From: Streptomyces althioticus
Lineage (GTDB): Bacteria; Actinomycetota; Actinomycetes; Streptomycetales; Streptomycetaceae
Direction: 5' to 3'
Assembly: GCA_014649355.1 (NCBI GenBank)
Contig: BMSW01000001.1
Span: 1-64,000, forward strand
Length of the DNA stretch: 64,000 bases
The notes under the pieces were generated by a model. It made no database searches, was not told where the DNA came from, and worked only from the letters and a program-made list of their open reading frames with translations. Shown in pieces: positions 44,071 through 51,679 of the stretch (within the stretch, counting starts at the first letter, position 1; every line of letters begins with the position of its first letter). The translations under genes and the position numbers were made by a program.

Positions 44071-44098
44071 CTACGCGAGTAGAGTTGTAGGAATCTAC
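44071..44098. promoter_or_regulatory. Phased CTAC/GTAG array upstream of purS
   Basis: CTAC (44071), GTAG (44079), GTAG (44087) and CTAC (44095) recur with an exact eight-base period, forming two back-to-back inverted pairs (CTAC-N4-GTAG and GTAG-N4-CTAC). It lies between divergent purS and lsrL, close to where a purS promoter is expected. A candidate operator; no binder is known. Confidence 0.5.
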
Positions 44099-44194
44099 GT
44101 GAGCGCCGTCACGATTCGGCATCGCCGGGAGACCCGCCGGAAAAGATCCGGGAAAGATTCGCGATCTCCCGCAGATCACTATTGCGCCCGGACA

Positions 44195-44300
44195 CGCGGG
44201 CAGATTTAGTCTGGCTTCCCATTGCATTGCCGGGCACTGTACAAATGAATTGTCATTAGCAGATACTTTGCCCGATTACAGGCGGACAGCCGACATCTCG
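44195..44300. promoter_or_regulatory. AT-rich island upstream of lsrL
   Basis: Within otherwise GC-rich DNA, about 44225-44290 is AT-rich (for example ACAAATGAATTGTCATTAGC). Lsr2-family proteins bind such DNA, so this may be an autoregulatory site for lsrL. It forms part of the 355-base gene-free gap between purS and lsrL. Confidence 0.5.
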
Positions 44301-44368
44301 GCGACCGTACCGGCACGTCATCACGGACGGCCGGACGGAAGAGGTGTCGCACGAAGGGACCGATATTC

Positions 44369-44686
44369 GTGGCGCAGAAGGTCGTGGTCACTCTCTTCGA
44401 CGACATCGACGGCTCGGAAGCGGCGGAAACGATCGCCTTCGGGATCGACGGCACGTCGTACGAGATCGACCTGAACGAAACCAATGCCAGGAAACTGCGC
44501 GAGGCGCTCGAGCCCTACGTGGACGCCGGCCGCAAGCGCGCCCGCTCCGGCAAGGCGTACCGGCAGACCGAGGTCGCGCCGGACCCGGCGGCCGTGCGCG
44601 CCTGGGCGCAGGCGAACCGGATGGACGTCCCGGCCCGCGGCCGCATCCCCAAGAAGGTCTACGAGGCGTTCGCCGCGGCCCGCTGA
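44369..44686 (+). CDS. lsrL: Lsr2-family nucleoid-associated protein (LsrL type)
   Basis: 105 residues. The N-terminal dimerisation/oligomerisation domain (KVVVTLFDDIDGSEAAETI, SYEIDLNETNARKLREAL) is joined by a basic linker to the C-terminal DNA-binding domain with the Lsr2 AT-hook-like RGR (VPARGRIPKKVYEAF). Lsr2 proteins silence AT-rich, often horizontally acquired DNA; Streptomyces have two. Position beside purS points to the lsrL paralogue rather than lsr2 itself. GTG 44369 has GAAGGGA about eleven bases upstream. Confidence 0.9.
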   Translation: MAQKVVVTLFDDIDGSEAAETIAFGIDGTSYEIDLNETNARKLREALEPYVDAGRKRARSGKAYRQTEVAPDPAAVRAWAQANRMDVPARGRIPKKVYEAFAAAR

Positions 44687-44701
44687 ACCGCGCCCGGCCC
44701 C

Positions 44702-44734
44702 GGCCCGGAACCGCACTCCCGTGCGGAGCCGGCC
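44702..44734 (+). terminator. Possible terminator after lsrL
   Basis: CCGCAC-TCCC-GTGCGG core (44711-44726) with flanking GGC/GCC complementarity, 16 bases past the stop. Confidence 0.5.
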
Positions 44735-44787
44735 CCTGCCGGGCGACCCCGCCGACGGGCGGTCACCGGGCGCTGCGGGCAACCGAC

Positions 44788-44818
44788 TTGCGCAGCCCCC
44801 CTGCTGATCAGCTAAAGT
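44788..44818 (+). promoter_or_regulatory. Predicted promoter of tRNA-Gly(UCC)
   Basis: TTGCGC (44788-44793), 19-base spacer, TAAAGT (44813-44818), about 48 bases before the tRNA. Confidence 0.45.
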
Positions 44819-44865
44819 CTGGAGCACGCCGAGGGGCGAGGCCGAAAGGCCCGGTCCGAGGACAC

Positions 44866-44937
44866 GCGGGTGTAGTTCAGTAGTAGAACATCCCCCTTCC
44901 AGGGGGAAGGCGCAGTGTGCAATTCCTGTCACCCGCT
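44866..44937 (+). tRNA. tRNA-Gly (UCC)
   Basis: Cloverleaf with anticodon UCC in CTTCCAG between CCCC and GGGG; acceptor GCGGGTG / CACCCGC, discriminator U. CCA is not encoded. Confidence 0.93.
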
Positions 44938-45017
44938 CTGCACCACCTCACCGACCACTCTTGTGGATCAGGTAGGCTGGTGCCCGCGCCGATCGGTGAG
45001 AGCCGGTCGGAGGCAAT

Positions 45018-45090
45018 GCGGACGTAGCTCAGTTGGTAGAGCGCAACCTTGCCAAGGTTGAGGTCGCGAGTTCGAGCCTCGTCGTCCGCT
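45018..45090 (+). tRNA. tRNA-Gly (GCC), copy 1
   Basis: Cloverleaf with anticodon GCC in TTGCCAA between CAACC and GGTTG; acceptor GCGGACG / CGTCCGC, discriminator U. It is nearly identical to the copy at 48942-49014. Confidence 0.94.
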
Positions 45091-45099
45091 CGGGAACGA

Positions 45100-45124
45100 G
45101 ACCCCGGTCCATCGGACCGGGGTC
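45100..45124 (+). terminator. Rho-independent terminator after tRNA-Gly(GCC) copy 1
   Basis: GACCCCGGTCC-ATC-GGACCGGGGTC followed by TTTT: an eleven-base perfect stem with a short T-run. Confidence 0.9.
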
Positions 45125-45240
45125 TTTTCGTGTCCGGGCCGTGTTCCGGTCTCAACAGGCCCGCCGGGTCTGACATTTGTCATGTCCGGTGATGACACCG
45201 CGCACTGCCGAGCACCTCCGCGGGCCGCGATGCTCGAGGC

Positions 45241-46212
45241 ATGGAAACGAACGGACTTGAGCACGTGATCGAGGTCACAGGCCTGCGACGCGTCTACGGG
45301 GGCGGGTTCGAAGCGGTGCGCGGGGTCGACTTCACCGTGCGGCGCGGGGAGATCTTCGCCCTGCTGGGCACCAACGGCGCCGGGAAGACCTCCACCGTCG
45401 AACTCCTCGAAGGGCTCGCCCCGCCGGCCGGCGGACAGGTCCGGGTCCTCGGCCACGACCCCTACACCGAGCGCGCCTCCGTACGGCACCGCACCGGCGT
45501 CATGCTCCAGGAGGGCGGCTTCCCCTCCGAGCTGACCGTCGCCGAGACCGCCCGCATGTGGGCCGGCTCCGTCAGCGGCGCCCGCCCCGAGCGGGAGGTG
45601 CTCGCCATGGTGGGCCTCGGCTCCAAGACCGACGTCCGGGTCAAGCAGCTGTCCGGCGGGCAGCGGCGGCGTCTGGACCTGGCGCTCGCGCTGCTCGGCG
45701 ACCCCGAGGTGCTGTTCCTCGACGAGCCGACCACCGGGCTCGACGCCGAAGGCCGCCGCGACACCTGGGAGTTGGTGAGCGCCCTGCGCGACTCCGGCAC
45801 CACCGTGCTGCTCACCACGCACTACCTGGAGGAGGCCGAGAACCTCGCCGACCGGCTCGCGATCATGCACGAGGGCCGGATCGCCGTCACCGGCACCCCG
45901 GCCGAGGTCACCGCGACCGAGCCGTCCCGGATCACCTTCGACCTGCCCGACGGCTACCACCTGGGCGACCTCCCGCCGCTCGGTCCGATGGGCGTGGGCG
46001 ACCACACCGTGGACGGCCGCACCGTCCGGCTGCGCACCCGCGACCTCCAGCGCTCGGCCACCGAGCTGCTGCTGTGGGCACGGGACGCGGGCGTGGAGCT
46101 GCGCCGGCTCGACGTGCGCTCGGCCTCCCTGGAAGAGGCCTTCCTCACCATCGCCAAGGACGCCTCCGCCCCGTCGGGGAACGGCGTGACCACGGAGGAG
46201 TACGCGGCATGA
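45241..46212 (+). CDS. ABC transporter ATP-binding protein (DrrA-like)
   Basis: 323 residues: Walker A LLGTNGAGKTSTVELLEG, signature LSGGQRRRLDLALALL, Walker B VLFLDEPTTGLD, and the H-loop in LTTHYLEEAENLADRL, then a C-terminal extension typical of DrrA/ABC-2 drug and lipid exporters. It energises the membrane partner encoded next; stop and start codons overlap (ATGA). With the downstream DesKR-like pair this is a self-contained exporter-plus-sensor cassette. The transported compound is unknown. Confidence 0.92.
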   Translation: METNGLEHVIEVTGLRRVYGGGFEAVRGVDFTVRRGEIFALLGTNGAGKTSTVELLEGLAPPAGGQVRVLGHDPYTERASVRHRTGVMLQEGGFPSELTVAETARMWAGSVSGARPEREVLAMVGLGSKTDVRVKQLSGGQRRRLDLALALLGDPEVLFLDEPTTGLDAEGRRDTWELVSALRDSGTTVLLTTHYLEEAENLADRLAIMHEGRIAVTGTPAEVTATEPSRITFDLPDGYHLGDLPPLGPMGVGDHTVDGRTVRLRTRDLQRSATELLLWARDAGVELRRLDVRSASLEEAFLTIAKDASAPSGNGVTTEEYAA

Positions 46213-46985
46213 GCATCACCACGACCACCCCGGCCGGCCGGATGGCCTCCCTGGCCCGGGCCGAACTGATCCTGCTGGGACGCAACAAGAGCGCCCTGGT
46301 CGCCGGGCTCTTCGTGCCGCTGGTCCTGCCGGTCAGCGTGCGCTCCGCCGCCGAGGAGATGGACCTCGCGGAGGCCGGGCTCACCCCCGGTGAGCTCGTC
46401 CTGCCCGCCGCCGTCGGCTTCTCGCTGCTCTTCGCCGTGTACTCCACCCTCGTCGGCGTCTACGTCGTCCGGCGCGAGGAGCTGGTGCTGAAGCGGCTGC
46501 GCACGGGCGAGCTGCGGGACGCGGAGATCCTCTCCGGAGCCGCGCTGCCCGCCGTCCTCACCGGGCTGCTGCAGTGCCTGCTGCTGATCGTGGGCTGCGC
46601 CGCGCTGCTCGACCTGTCCGCGCCCTCCGCGCCGCACCTGGCCGTGCTCGGCCTCCTGCTGGGCCTCGTGATGAGCGCGGCGCTCGCCGCCGCCACCGCG
46701 AGCTGGACCCGGACCGGCGAGAGCGCCCAGGTCACGCCCATGCCGCTGATGTTCGTCTCGATGCTGGGCTCCGGAATGTTCGTCCCGCTGGAGCTGTTCC
46801 CGGACCGGCTGGCGTCGGTCTGCGAGCTGCTGCCGCTGACCCCGGTCGTCACCCTGGTGCGCGGCGGCTGGACCGGCGACCTCTCGGCCGGGGACGCCCT
46901 CGGTGCGCTCGCGGTGGCCCTGGCCTGGACCGCGGTGGCGGTGTTTGCTGTACGGCGGCGGTTCCGCTGGGAGCCGCGGCGCTGA
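46209..46985 (+). CDS. ABC-2 type exporter permease
   Basis: 258 residues with about six membrane helices in the ABC-2 pattern: first helix ALVAGLFVPLVLPVSVR, a helix pair around 65-90, then GLLQCLLLIVGCAALLDL, LAVLGLLLGLVMSAALAAA, MLGSGMFVPLELFPDRL and a final AVALAWTAVAVFAVRRR. It is translationally coupled to the ATPase gene by an ATGA overlap. A hairpin at 47014-47045 lies between it and the sensor kinase. Confidence 0.9.
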   Translation: MSITTTTPAGRMASLARAELILLGRNKSALVAGLFVPLVLPVSVRSAAEEMDLAEAGLTPGELVLPAAVGFSLLFAVYSTLVGVYVVRREELVLKRLRTGELRDAEILSGAALPAVLTGLLQCLLLIVGCAALLDLSAPSAPHLAVLGLLLGLVMSAALAAATASWTRTGESAQVTPMPLMFVSMLGSGMFVPLELFPDRLASVCELLPLTPVVTLVRGGWTGDLSAGDALGALAVALAWTAVAVFAVRRRFRWEPRR

Positions 46986-47013
46986 GGCGCTGAGGCGCTG
47001 ACCAGGGGCGAAG

Positions 47014-47045
47014 GACGCCGCACCGGCTGTGGCCGGTGCGGCGTC
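47014..47045 (+). terminator. Intra-operon hairpin between ABC permease and sensor kinase
   Basis: Perfect fourteen-base arms GACGCCGCACCGGC / GCCGGTGCGGCGTC with a four-base loop. It either terminates or attenuates transcription before the two-component genes. Confidence 0.7.
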
Positions 47046-47072
47046 GGAGATCGGCAGGAACAGGAGCGGCGG

Positions 47073-48305
47073 ATGGCGGGCCCGGGCGGCTGGTGGGGGC
47101 GCAAGAGCACCCCCGCGAAGGTCGAGACGTACACGCGGTGGTCGTTCTACCTGATCGCGCTGTCCGAGCCGTTGGTGATCGGCGTGACGGCCCTCGGGCA
47201 GGTGGAGGCGCGGCTCGCGCTGCTGTTCATGGTGCCGGTCGTCGGACACGTCTCCCTGGCCCTGGTGCTCGTCTCCCGCGCCCTGGACTGGACGGCGGGC
47301 CGGCGCCCCCAGCCGCTGCGGCTGCTGGGGGCAGTGGGCGCCGCGACCGCCGTGCTCGCGGTCACCTCCCTCGTCCTCACCCGGCACGGCCCCGACGGGG
47401 AAGGCGCCGAGACCGTCCTGGGCGCGATCTTCGGCACCACGGTCACCTACGGCGTGGGCATGATGGCCCTCGCCATGAAGGAACGCCGGCGCGTCGTCTG
47501 GCTCGTCGCCGGATACGGGGTGGGCGCGGGCCTGGTCGCCTCGGCGCTCGGCATGCCCGCTCTCGCCGCGCTGAGCATGGCCGCGTTCATGACGGCCGCC
47601 AGTGGCTTCATCGCCGCCACCTCCTGCTTCTCCGTCTGGCTGCTCAACGCCGTCTACGCCCTCGACGAGGCGCGGGAGACGCGGGCCCGCCTCGCGGTCG
47701 CCGAGGAGCGGCTGCGCTTCGGCCGCGACCTGCACGACGTGATGGGGAGGAACCTGGCCGTGATCGCCCTCAAGAGCGAGCTGGCCGTCCAGCTCGCCCG
47801 GCGCGAACGGCCCGAGGCGGTCGAGCAGATGATCGAGGTGCAGCGCATCGCCCAGGAGTCCCAGCGGGAGGTGCGCGAGGTGGTGCGCGGCTACCGCCGG
47901 GCCGACCTGGAGGCCGAACTCAGCGGTGCGAGGGGAGTGCTGAGGGCGGCCGGGATCGACTGCGAGGTCAGCGGCGAGACCGACGGGCTGCCCGCCGAGG
48001 TGCAGTCGGCCCTCGGCTGGGTGGTCCGGGAGGCGACCACCAACGTGCTGCGGCACGGGGACGCGAAGACGTGCACCGTCACGGTGCGGAGGCCGGAGGG
48101 ACGCGTGGTGCTGACGGTGCGGAACGACGGGGCGGCCGCCCCGCACGGGTCGTCCCGCGCGGGCGGGACGGGACTGGCCGGGCTGCGGGAGCGGCTGTCC
48201 GACGTGGGCGGCACGCTGGACGCCGGGGAGGCCGGGGACGGCGAGTTCCGGCTCGTCGCCGAGGTTCCGCTCACCGCGCGTCCCGCGCTGGAGGTCGCGT
48301 CGTGA
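47073..48305 (+). CDS. DesK-like sensor histidine kinase
   Basis: 410 residues. About six hydrophobic segments (35-200) with hardly any loops form the membrane sensor. Then comes a HisKA_3 domain with phospho-His in RDLHDVMGRNLAVIALKS and a HATPase with VREATTNVLRHG and GGTGLAGLRERL. DesK-type kinases sense membrane state or hydrophobic compounds, matching the adjacent exporter. ATG 47073 has AGGAG upstream. It overlaps the response regulator by a GTGA. Confidence 0.91.
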   Translation: MAGPGGWWGRKSTPAKVETYTRWSFYLIALSEPLVIGVTALGQVEARLALLFMVPVVGHVSLALVLVSRALDWTAGRRPQPLRLLGAVGAATAVLAVTSLVLTRHGPDGEGAETVLGAIFGTTVTYGVGMMALAMKERRRVVWLVAGYGVGAGLVASALGMPALAALSMAAFMTAASGFIAATSCFSVWLLNAVYALDEARETRARLAVAEERLRFGRDLHDVMGRNLAVIALKSELAVQLARRERPEAVEQMIEVQRIAQESQREVREVVRGYRRADLEAELSGARGVLRAAGIDCEVSGETDGLPAEVQSALGWVVREATTNVLRHGDAKTCTVTVRRPEGRVVLTVRNDGAAAPHGSSRAGGTGLAGLRERLSDVGGTLDAGEAGDGEFRLVAEVPLTARPALEVAS

Positions 48306-48916
48306 CCGACGTGGTGCGGCTGCTGCTCGCCGACGACGAGCACCTGATCCGCGGGGCGCTGGCCGCCCTGCTGTCCCTGGAGGACGACCTGCTGGTGGTC
48401 GCCGAGGCCGCGTCCGGCCCGGAGGCCCTGGCGATGGCGCGGGCGCACGTCCCGGACGTCGCCGTCCTCGACCTCCAGATGCCGGGCGCGGACGGTGTGA
48501 AGGTCGCCACAACCCTGCGGGCGGAGCTGCCCGGCTGCCAGGTGCTGATCGTGACCGGGCACGGACGCCCGGGCCATCTCAAGCGGGCGCTCGCGGCGGG
48601 GGTGCGGGGGTTCGTCCCCAAGACCGTCAGCGCCCAGCGGCTCGCGGAGATCATCCGCACCGTGCACGCGGGAAACCGCTACGTCGACCCCGAGTTGGCC
48701 GCCGACGCGATCGCCGCCGGCGACTCGCCGCTGACCGCGCGCGAGGCGGAGGTGCTGGAGCTGGCGGCGGACGGGGCGCCCGTGGCGGAGATCGCGGAGC
48801 GGGCCCGGCTGTCCCAGGGGACCGTGCGGAACTATCTCTCCTCCGCCGTCTCCAAGCTCGGCGCGGAGAACCGCCACACCGCGGTGCGTCTCGCCCGCGA
48901 GCGCGGTTGGGTATAG
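48302..48916 (+). CDS. DesR-like NarL family response regulator
   Basis: 204 residues: receiver with LLADDEHLIRGAL, phospho-Asp in VAVLDLQMPG and Lys in GFVPKTVS, then a LuxR-type HTH (LTAREAEVLELAADG, IAERARLSQGTVRNYLSSA). It is coupled to the kinase by the GTGA overlap and should control the upstream ABC exporter operon. Its TAG stop lies inside the likely -10 hexamer (TATAGT) of the following tRNA-Gly. Confidence 0.92.
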   Translation: MTDVVRLLLADDEHLIRGALAALLSLEDDLLVVAEAASGPEALAMARAHVPDVAVLDLQMPGADGVKVATTLRAELPGCQVLIVTGHGRPGHLKRALAAGVRGFVPKTVSAQRLAEIIRTVHAGNRYVDPELAADAIAAGDSPLTAREAEVLELAADGAPVAEIAERARLSQGTVRNYLSSAVSKLGAENRHTAVRLARERGWV

Positions 48917-48917
48917 T
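48912..48917 (+). promoter_or_regulatory. Putative -10 element of tRNA-Gly(GCC) copy 2 overlapping the response-regulator stop codon
   Basis: TATAGT, 25 bases before the tRNA; the TAG at 48914-48916 is also the upstream gene's stop. The -35 would lie inside the coding region and is not strong. Confidence 0.5.
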
Positions 48918-48941
48918 GGTGCTCGCGCCACGGCGCAGCAG

Positions 48942-49014
48942 GCGAACGTAGCTCAGTTGGTAGAGCGCAACCTTGCCAAGGTTGAGGTCGCGAGTTCGAA
49001 CCTCGTCGTTCGCT
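48942..49014 (+). tRNA. tRNA-Gly (GCC), copy 2
   Basis: Differs from copy 1 at three positions. Two form a compensated acceptor pair (G4-C69 to A4-U69); the third is in the T-loop (TTCGAG to TTCGAA). Anticodon GCC, discriminator U. Confidence 0.94.
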
Positions 49015-49021
49015 CAGAGGA

Positions 49022-49052
49022 CGAAGGCCCCGGTCGATGACCGGGGCCTTCG
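49022..49052 (+). terminator. Terminator after tRNA-Gly(GCC) copy 2
   Basis: CGAAGGCCCCGGTC-GAT-GACCGGGGCCTTCG: fourteen-base stem shortly after the tRNA. It may also serve the convergent purC. Confidence 0.85.
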
Positions 49053-49110
49053 TCGTGTGCGCCGTACGGTTCCCGGGGCCGGGGGTGTGCCCCGGCCCCG
49101 GAACCCGGTG

Positions 49111-50010
49111 TCAGCTCCAGGTGATGCCCGTCAGGCGCTCGTACGCCTCCACGTACTTCGCCCGGGTGGCGTCCACGACCTGCTGCGGCAGCGCGGGCGG
49201 AGGCTGCTCGCCCTTCCGGTCCCAGCCCGACTCCGCCGAGGTCAGCCAGTCCCGCACGAACTGCTTGTCGTACGACGGCTGCGCGCGCCCCGGCTCCCAC
49301 TGGTCGGCCGGCCAGAAGCGGGACGAGTCGGGGGTGAGCACCTCGTCCGCGATGACCAGGCTGTCCCCGTCGAAACCGAACTCGAACTTGGTGTCCGCGA
49401 GGATGATGCCCCGGTCCCGGGCGATGTCGCGGGCGCGGGAGTAGGCGGCGAGGGTGGCCTGGCGCAGCTGGGCGGCGGTCTCCGCGCCGACCTGGCGGGC
49501 GACCTCCTCGTAGGACACGTTCTCGTCGTGCTCGCCGACGGCGGCCTTGGTGGCCGGGGTGAAGATCGGGGCGGGCAGCTCCGAGCCGTCGACCAGGCCG
49601 TGGGGCAGGGCCAGCCCGCAGACCGTCCGGCTCTCGTTGTACTCGACGAGGCCCGAGCCGGTGAGGTAGCCGCGGGCCACGCACTCCACCGGGACCATGT
49701 TCAGCGACTTGCACACCAGGGTGCGGCCCGCCCAGTCGGCGGGGGCACCCTCGGGGAGGTCGGTGCTCAGGACGTGGTTGGGGAGCAGATCGGCGAGCTG
49801 GTCGAACCACCACAGGGAGAGCTGGGTGAGCACCCGGCCCTTGTCCGGGATCTCGGTGGGCAGTACCCAGTCGTAGGCGGAGATGCGGTCGCTGGCGACC
49901 ATCACGAGGTCGCCCGCCTCGTTCCGGTACAGCTCGCGCACCTTGCCGGTGTGCAGATGCACCAGGCCCGGAACCTGGATCGGCTCGGGCTTGTCGACGA
50001 ATCCGGACAC
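49111..50010 (-). CDS. purC: SAICAR synthase
   Basis: 299 residues: phosphoribosylaminoimidazole-succinocarboxamide synthase, joining Asp to CAIR with ATP. Signatures include HTGKVRELYRNEAGDLVMV, VASDRISAYDWVLPTEIPDKG, VARGYLTGSGLVEY and LADTKFEFGFD. It is the longer SAICAR synthase form common in actinobacteria and yeast. GTG 50010 has GGAGG four bases upstream; the open frame to 50325 is non-coding. It is alone on its strand here. Confidence 0.96.
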   Translation of the reverse strand: MSGFVDKPEPIQVPGLVHLHTGKVRELYRNEAGDLVMVASDRISAYDWVLPTEIPDKGRVLTQLSLWWFDQLADLLPNHVLSTDLPEGAPADWAGRTLVCKSLNMVPVECVARGYLTGSGLVEYNESRTVCGLALPHGLVDGSELPAPIFTPATKAAVGEHDENVSYEEVARQVGAETAAQLRQATLAAYSRARDIARDRGIILADTKFEFGFDGDSLVIADEVLTPDSSRFWPADQWEPGRAQPSYDKQFVRDWLTSAESGWDRKGEQPPPALPQQVVDATRAKYVEAYERLTGITWS

Positions 50011-50188
50011 GGTTCCTCCGCGTGATCGAACAGAAGGGACGCCCGCAGCGCTCCCGGCTCCCGCGCGAACTCCCGGAGGGTGGTGGCGGGAGGGGGCCGG
50101 ACGGTACGTCGATTCTCCCGTATGTGCGGACGGGACGGCGGTCGGGGTGGTGCGGCCGGGTTCGGCGGGCCCGGGTCCGCGCCCGCCG

Positions 50189-51553
50189 TCAGTCGCGTTT
50201 GCGGATGCGGTCGAGCAGGTTGGCGGTGGCCCGCTGGACGCGCGGGTCGGCGTGCCCCGGCCGGTCCAGCGCCGGCGACCAGGCGAGCGTGCCCGAGGCG
50301 AACACCCACGCCCCGGACGGCGCACGGTACAGGGACGTCTCCTGATGGCGCCGGGCGCCCTGCCGGTCGCCGTACGGGGAGTGCGCGAGCAGGACGCGCT
50401 CCTCGTGGGCGGGAAGCGGGGTGCGCGGGTAGTAGCGGTCGGCCCCGCCCGCGACCAGGCCGTCGAGGACGTCGCCCTCGCGCGCGCCGGTCCCCTCCCA
50501 CAGCCAGTGACCGGCGTTGCGGACGATCAGCGGGCGCGGTCCCGGCACCGGGCCCGCGTACTGGATGCCGAGCAGCAGCTGCTCCGCGCGGTCGATCTCC
50601 CGCCACGGCGCGGGACCCGACCGGCCCCGGCGCCTGCCGCAGGTCAGCAGGCGGTCGGCGCCGGACGGGGAAGGCGCCAGCTCGATCTGCCGGTGCAGGG
50701 TGCGGGCGGAGAGGAACACCAGCGAGGTGCCGTGATCGCGGGCGCGCTCCACGGCCGTGCGCATCCGCGCCGTCCAGTACTCGTCCGGGCCGGGGAAGAC
50801 GACCCCCCGGTACCGGGCCGGGTCGACGCGCCCCGCGTGCAGGTCGCGGGCGGTGGCGTGGGCGAGGTCGAAGCCGTAGCGCTCCGCCCAGCGGATGACG
50901 TCGTAGGCGTGCCCGGCGTGCGGCGGGAGCCCGTCGCCCGCGTACGGGCGGTCGAAGGTGACGGTCGTGACCGGGTCGTCCGCCTCGTGCTCGTCGTCGG
51001 CCGGGGCGAGGCTCGCGCGGGTGCGGCCGTCCGCCGCCGGGTAGGCGTTGTACGCCTGCCAGGTCAGGTCCGGCAGCACCAGCAGCAGGTCCGCCGGCCG
51101 GTCGTCCCGCACGGTGAACGGGACGTGCGCCTGGTGCCGGCCGTCCTCCGTGGCCAGCACGGCGACGTACGCGCCGGTGTTCCAGTACGTCGGGACGGGC
51201 AGCCGCCAGGACCGCCACCAGTGGTGGCAGGAGACGGTGCGCCCCGCGGTGAGCGGCGGAAGCTGCGCCGTGCCGTGGAGGCGGGGGCTCGAGGCGATCT
51301 CGGCGGCGCCCCGGCCGTCGTAGTGGCCGATGCGGTGGACCGTGACGCGGAACGGGCGGGGCGGGTCGACGGTGACGTGGAGGTCGACGGAGTCGCCGGG
51401 GGCGACGGCGGAGGGGGAGGCGAAGCCTTCGATGCGGCCGTCGGCGTCGTGGGGCGGGGTGGCCGGCCAGGGGAAGGCGACGGGTGCGAAGGGGTCGCCG
51501 CCGTCGGGTGCCGGTGCCCCTGTGCCTTCGTGCCGGATCCGCTCCGGTCGCAT
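50189..51553 (-). CDS. N,N-dimethylformamidase beta-subunit-like domain protein
   Basis: 454 residues with no signal peptide. The N-terminal part is an all-beta, Ig-like region (VAPGDSVDLHVTVDPPRPF, VTVHRIGHYDG, GAYVAVLATEDGRHQAHVPF). Then comes the large DMFase-large-subunit-like fold with DLTWQAYNAYP, RYGFDLAHATARDLH, RGVVFPGPDEYWTARMRTAV and AGHWLWEG. In N,N-dimethylformamidase this chain carries the active site, but most actinobacterial homologues are uncharacterised. ATG 51553 follows a GGGGAGGGGG site. It sits between purC and a membrane protein, with no obvious metabolic partner. Confidence 0.75.
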   Translation of the reverse strand: MRPERIRHEGTGAPAPDGGDPFAPVAFPWPATPPHDADGRIEGFASPSAVAPGDSVDLHVTVDPPRPFRVTVHRIGHYDGRGAAEIASSPRLHGTAQLPPLTAGRTVSCHHWWRSWRLPVPTYWNTGAYVAVLATEDGRHQAHVPFTVRDDRPADLLLVLPDLTWQAYNAYPAADGRTRASLAPADDEHEADDPVTTVTFDRPYAGDGLPPHAGHAYDVIRWAERYGFDLAHATARDLHAGRVDPARYRGVVFPGPDEYWTARMRTAVERARDHGTSLVFLSARTLHRQIELAPSPSGADRLLTCGRRRGRSGPAPWREIDRAEQLLLGIQYAGPVPGPRPLIVRNAGHWLWEGTGAREGDVLDGLVAGGADRYYPRTPLPAHEERVLLAHSPYGDRQGARRHQETSLYRAPSGAWVFASGTLAWSPALDRPGHADPRVQRATANLLDRIRKRD

Positions 51554-51679
51554 GCCGTTCCCCCTCCCCTGAGCGTGAACGGCCCCAGCACATCACATTC
51601 CGCACGGGTGTCGTCACCGTTCGTCGTGCGTGCGTTGAAGTGGAGGAACGCGCTCCGGGTGGGGCGGGCGGGGTGCGGC

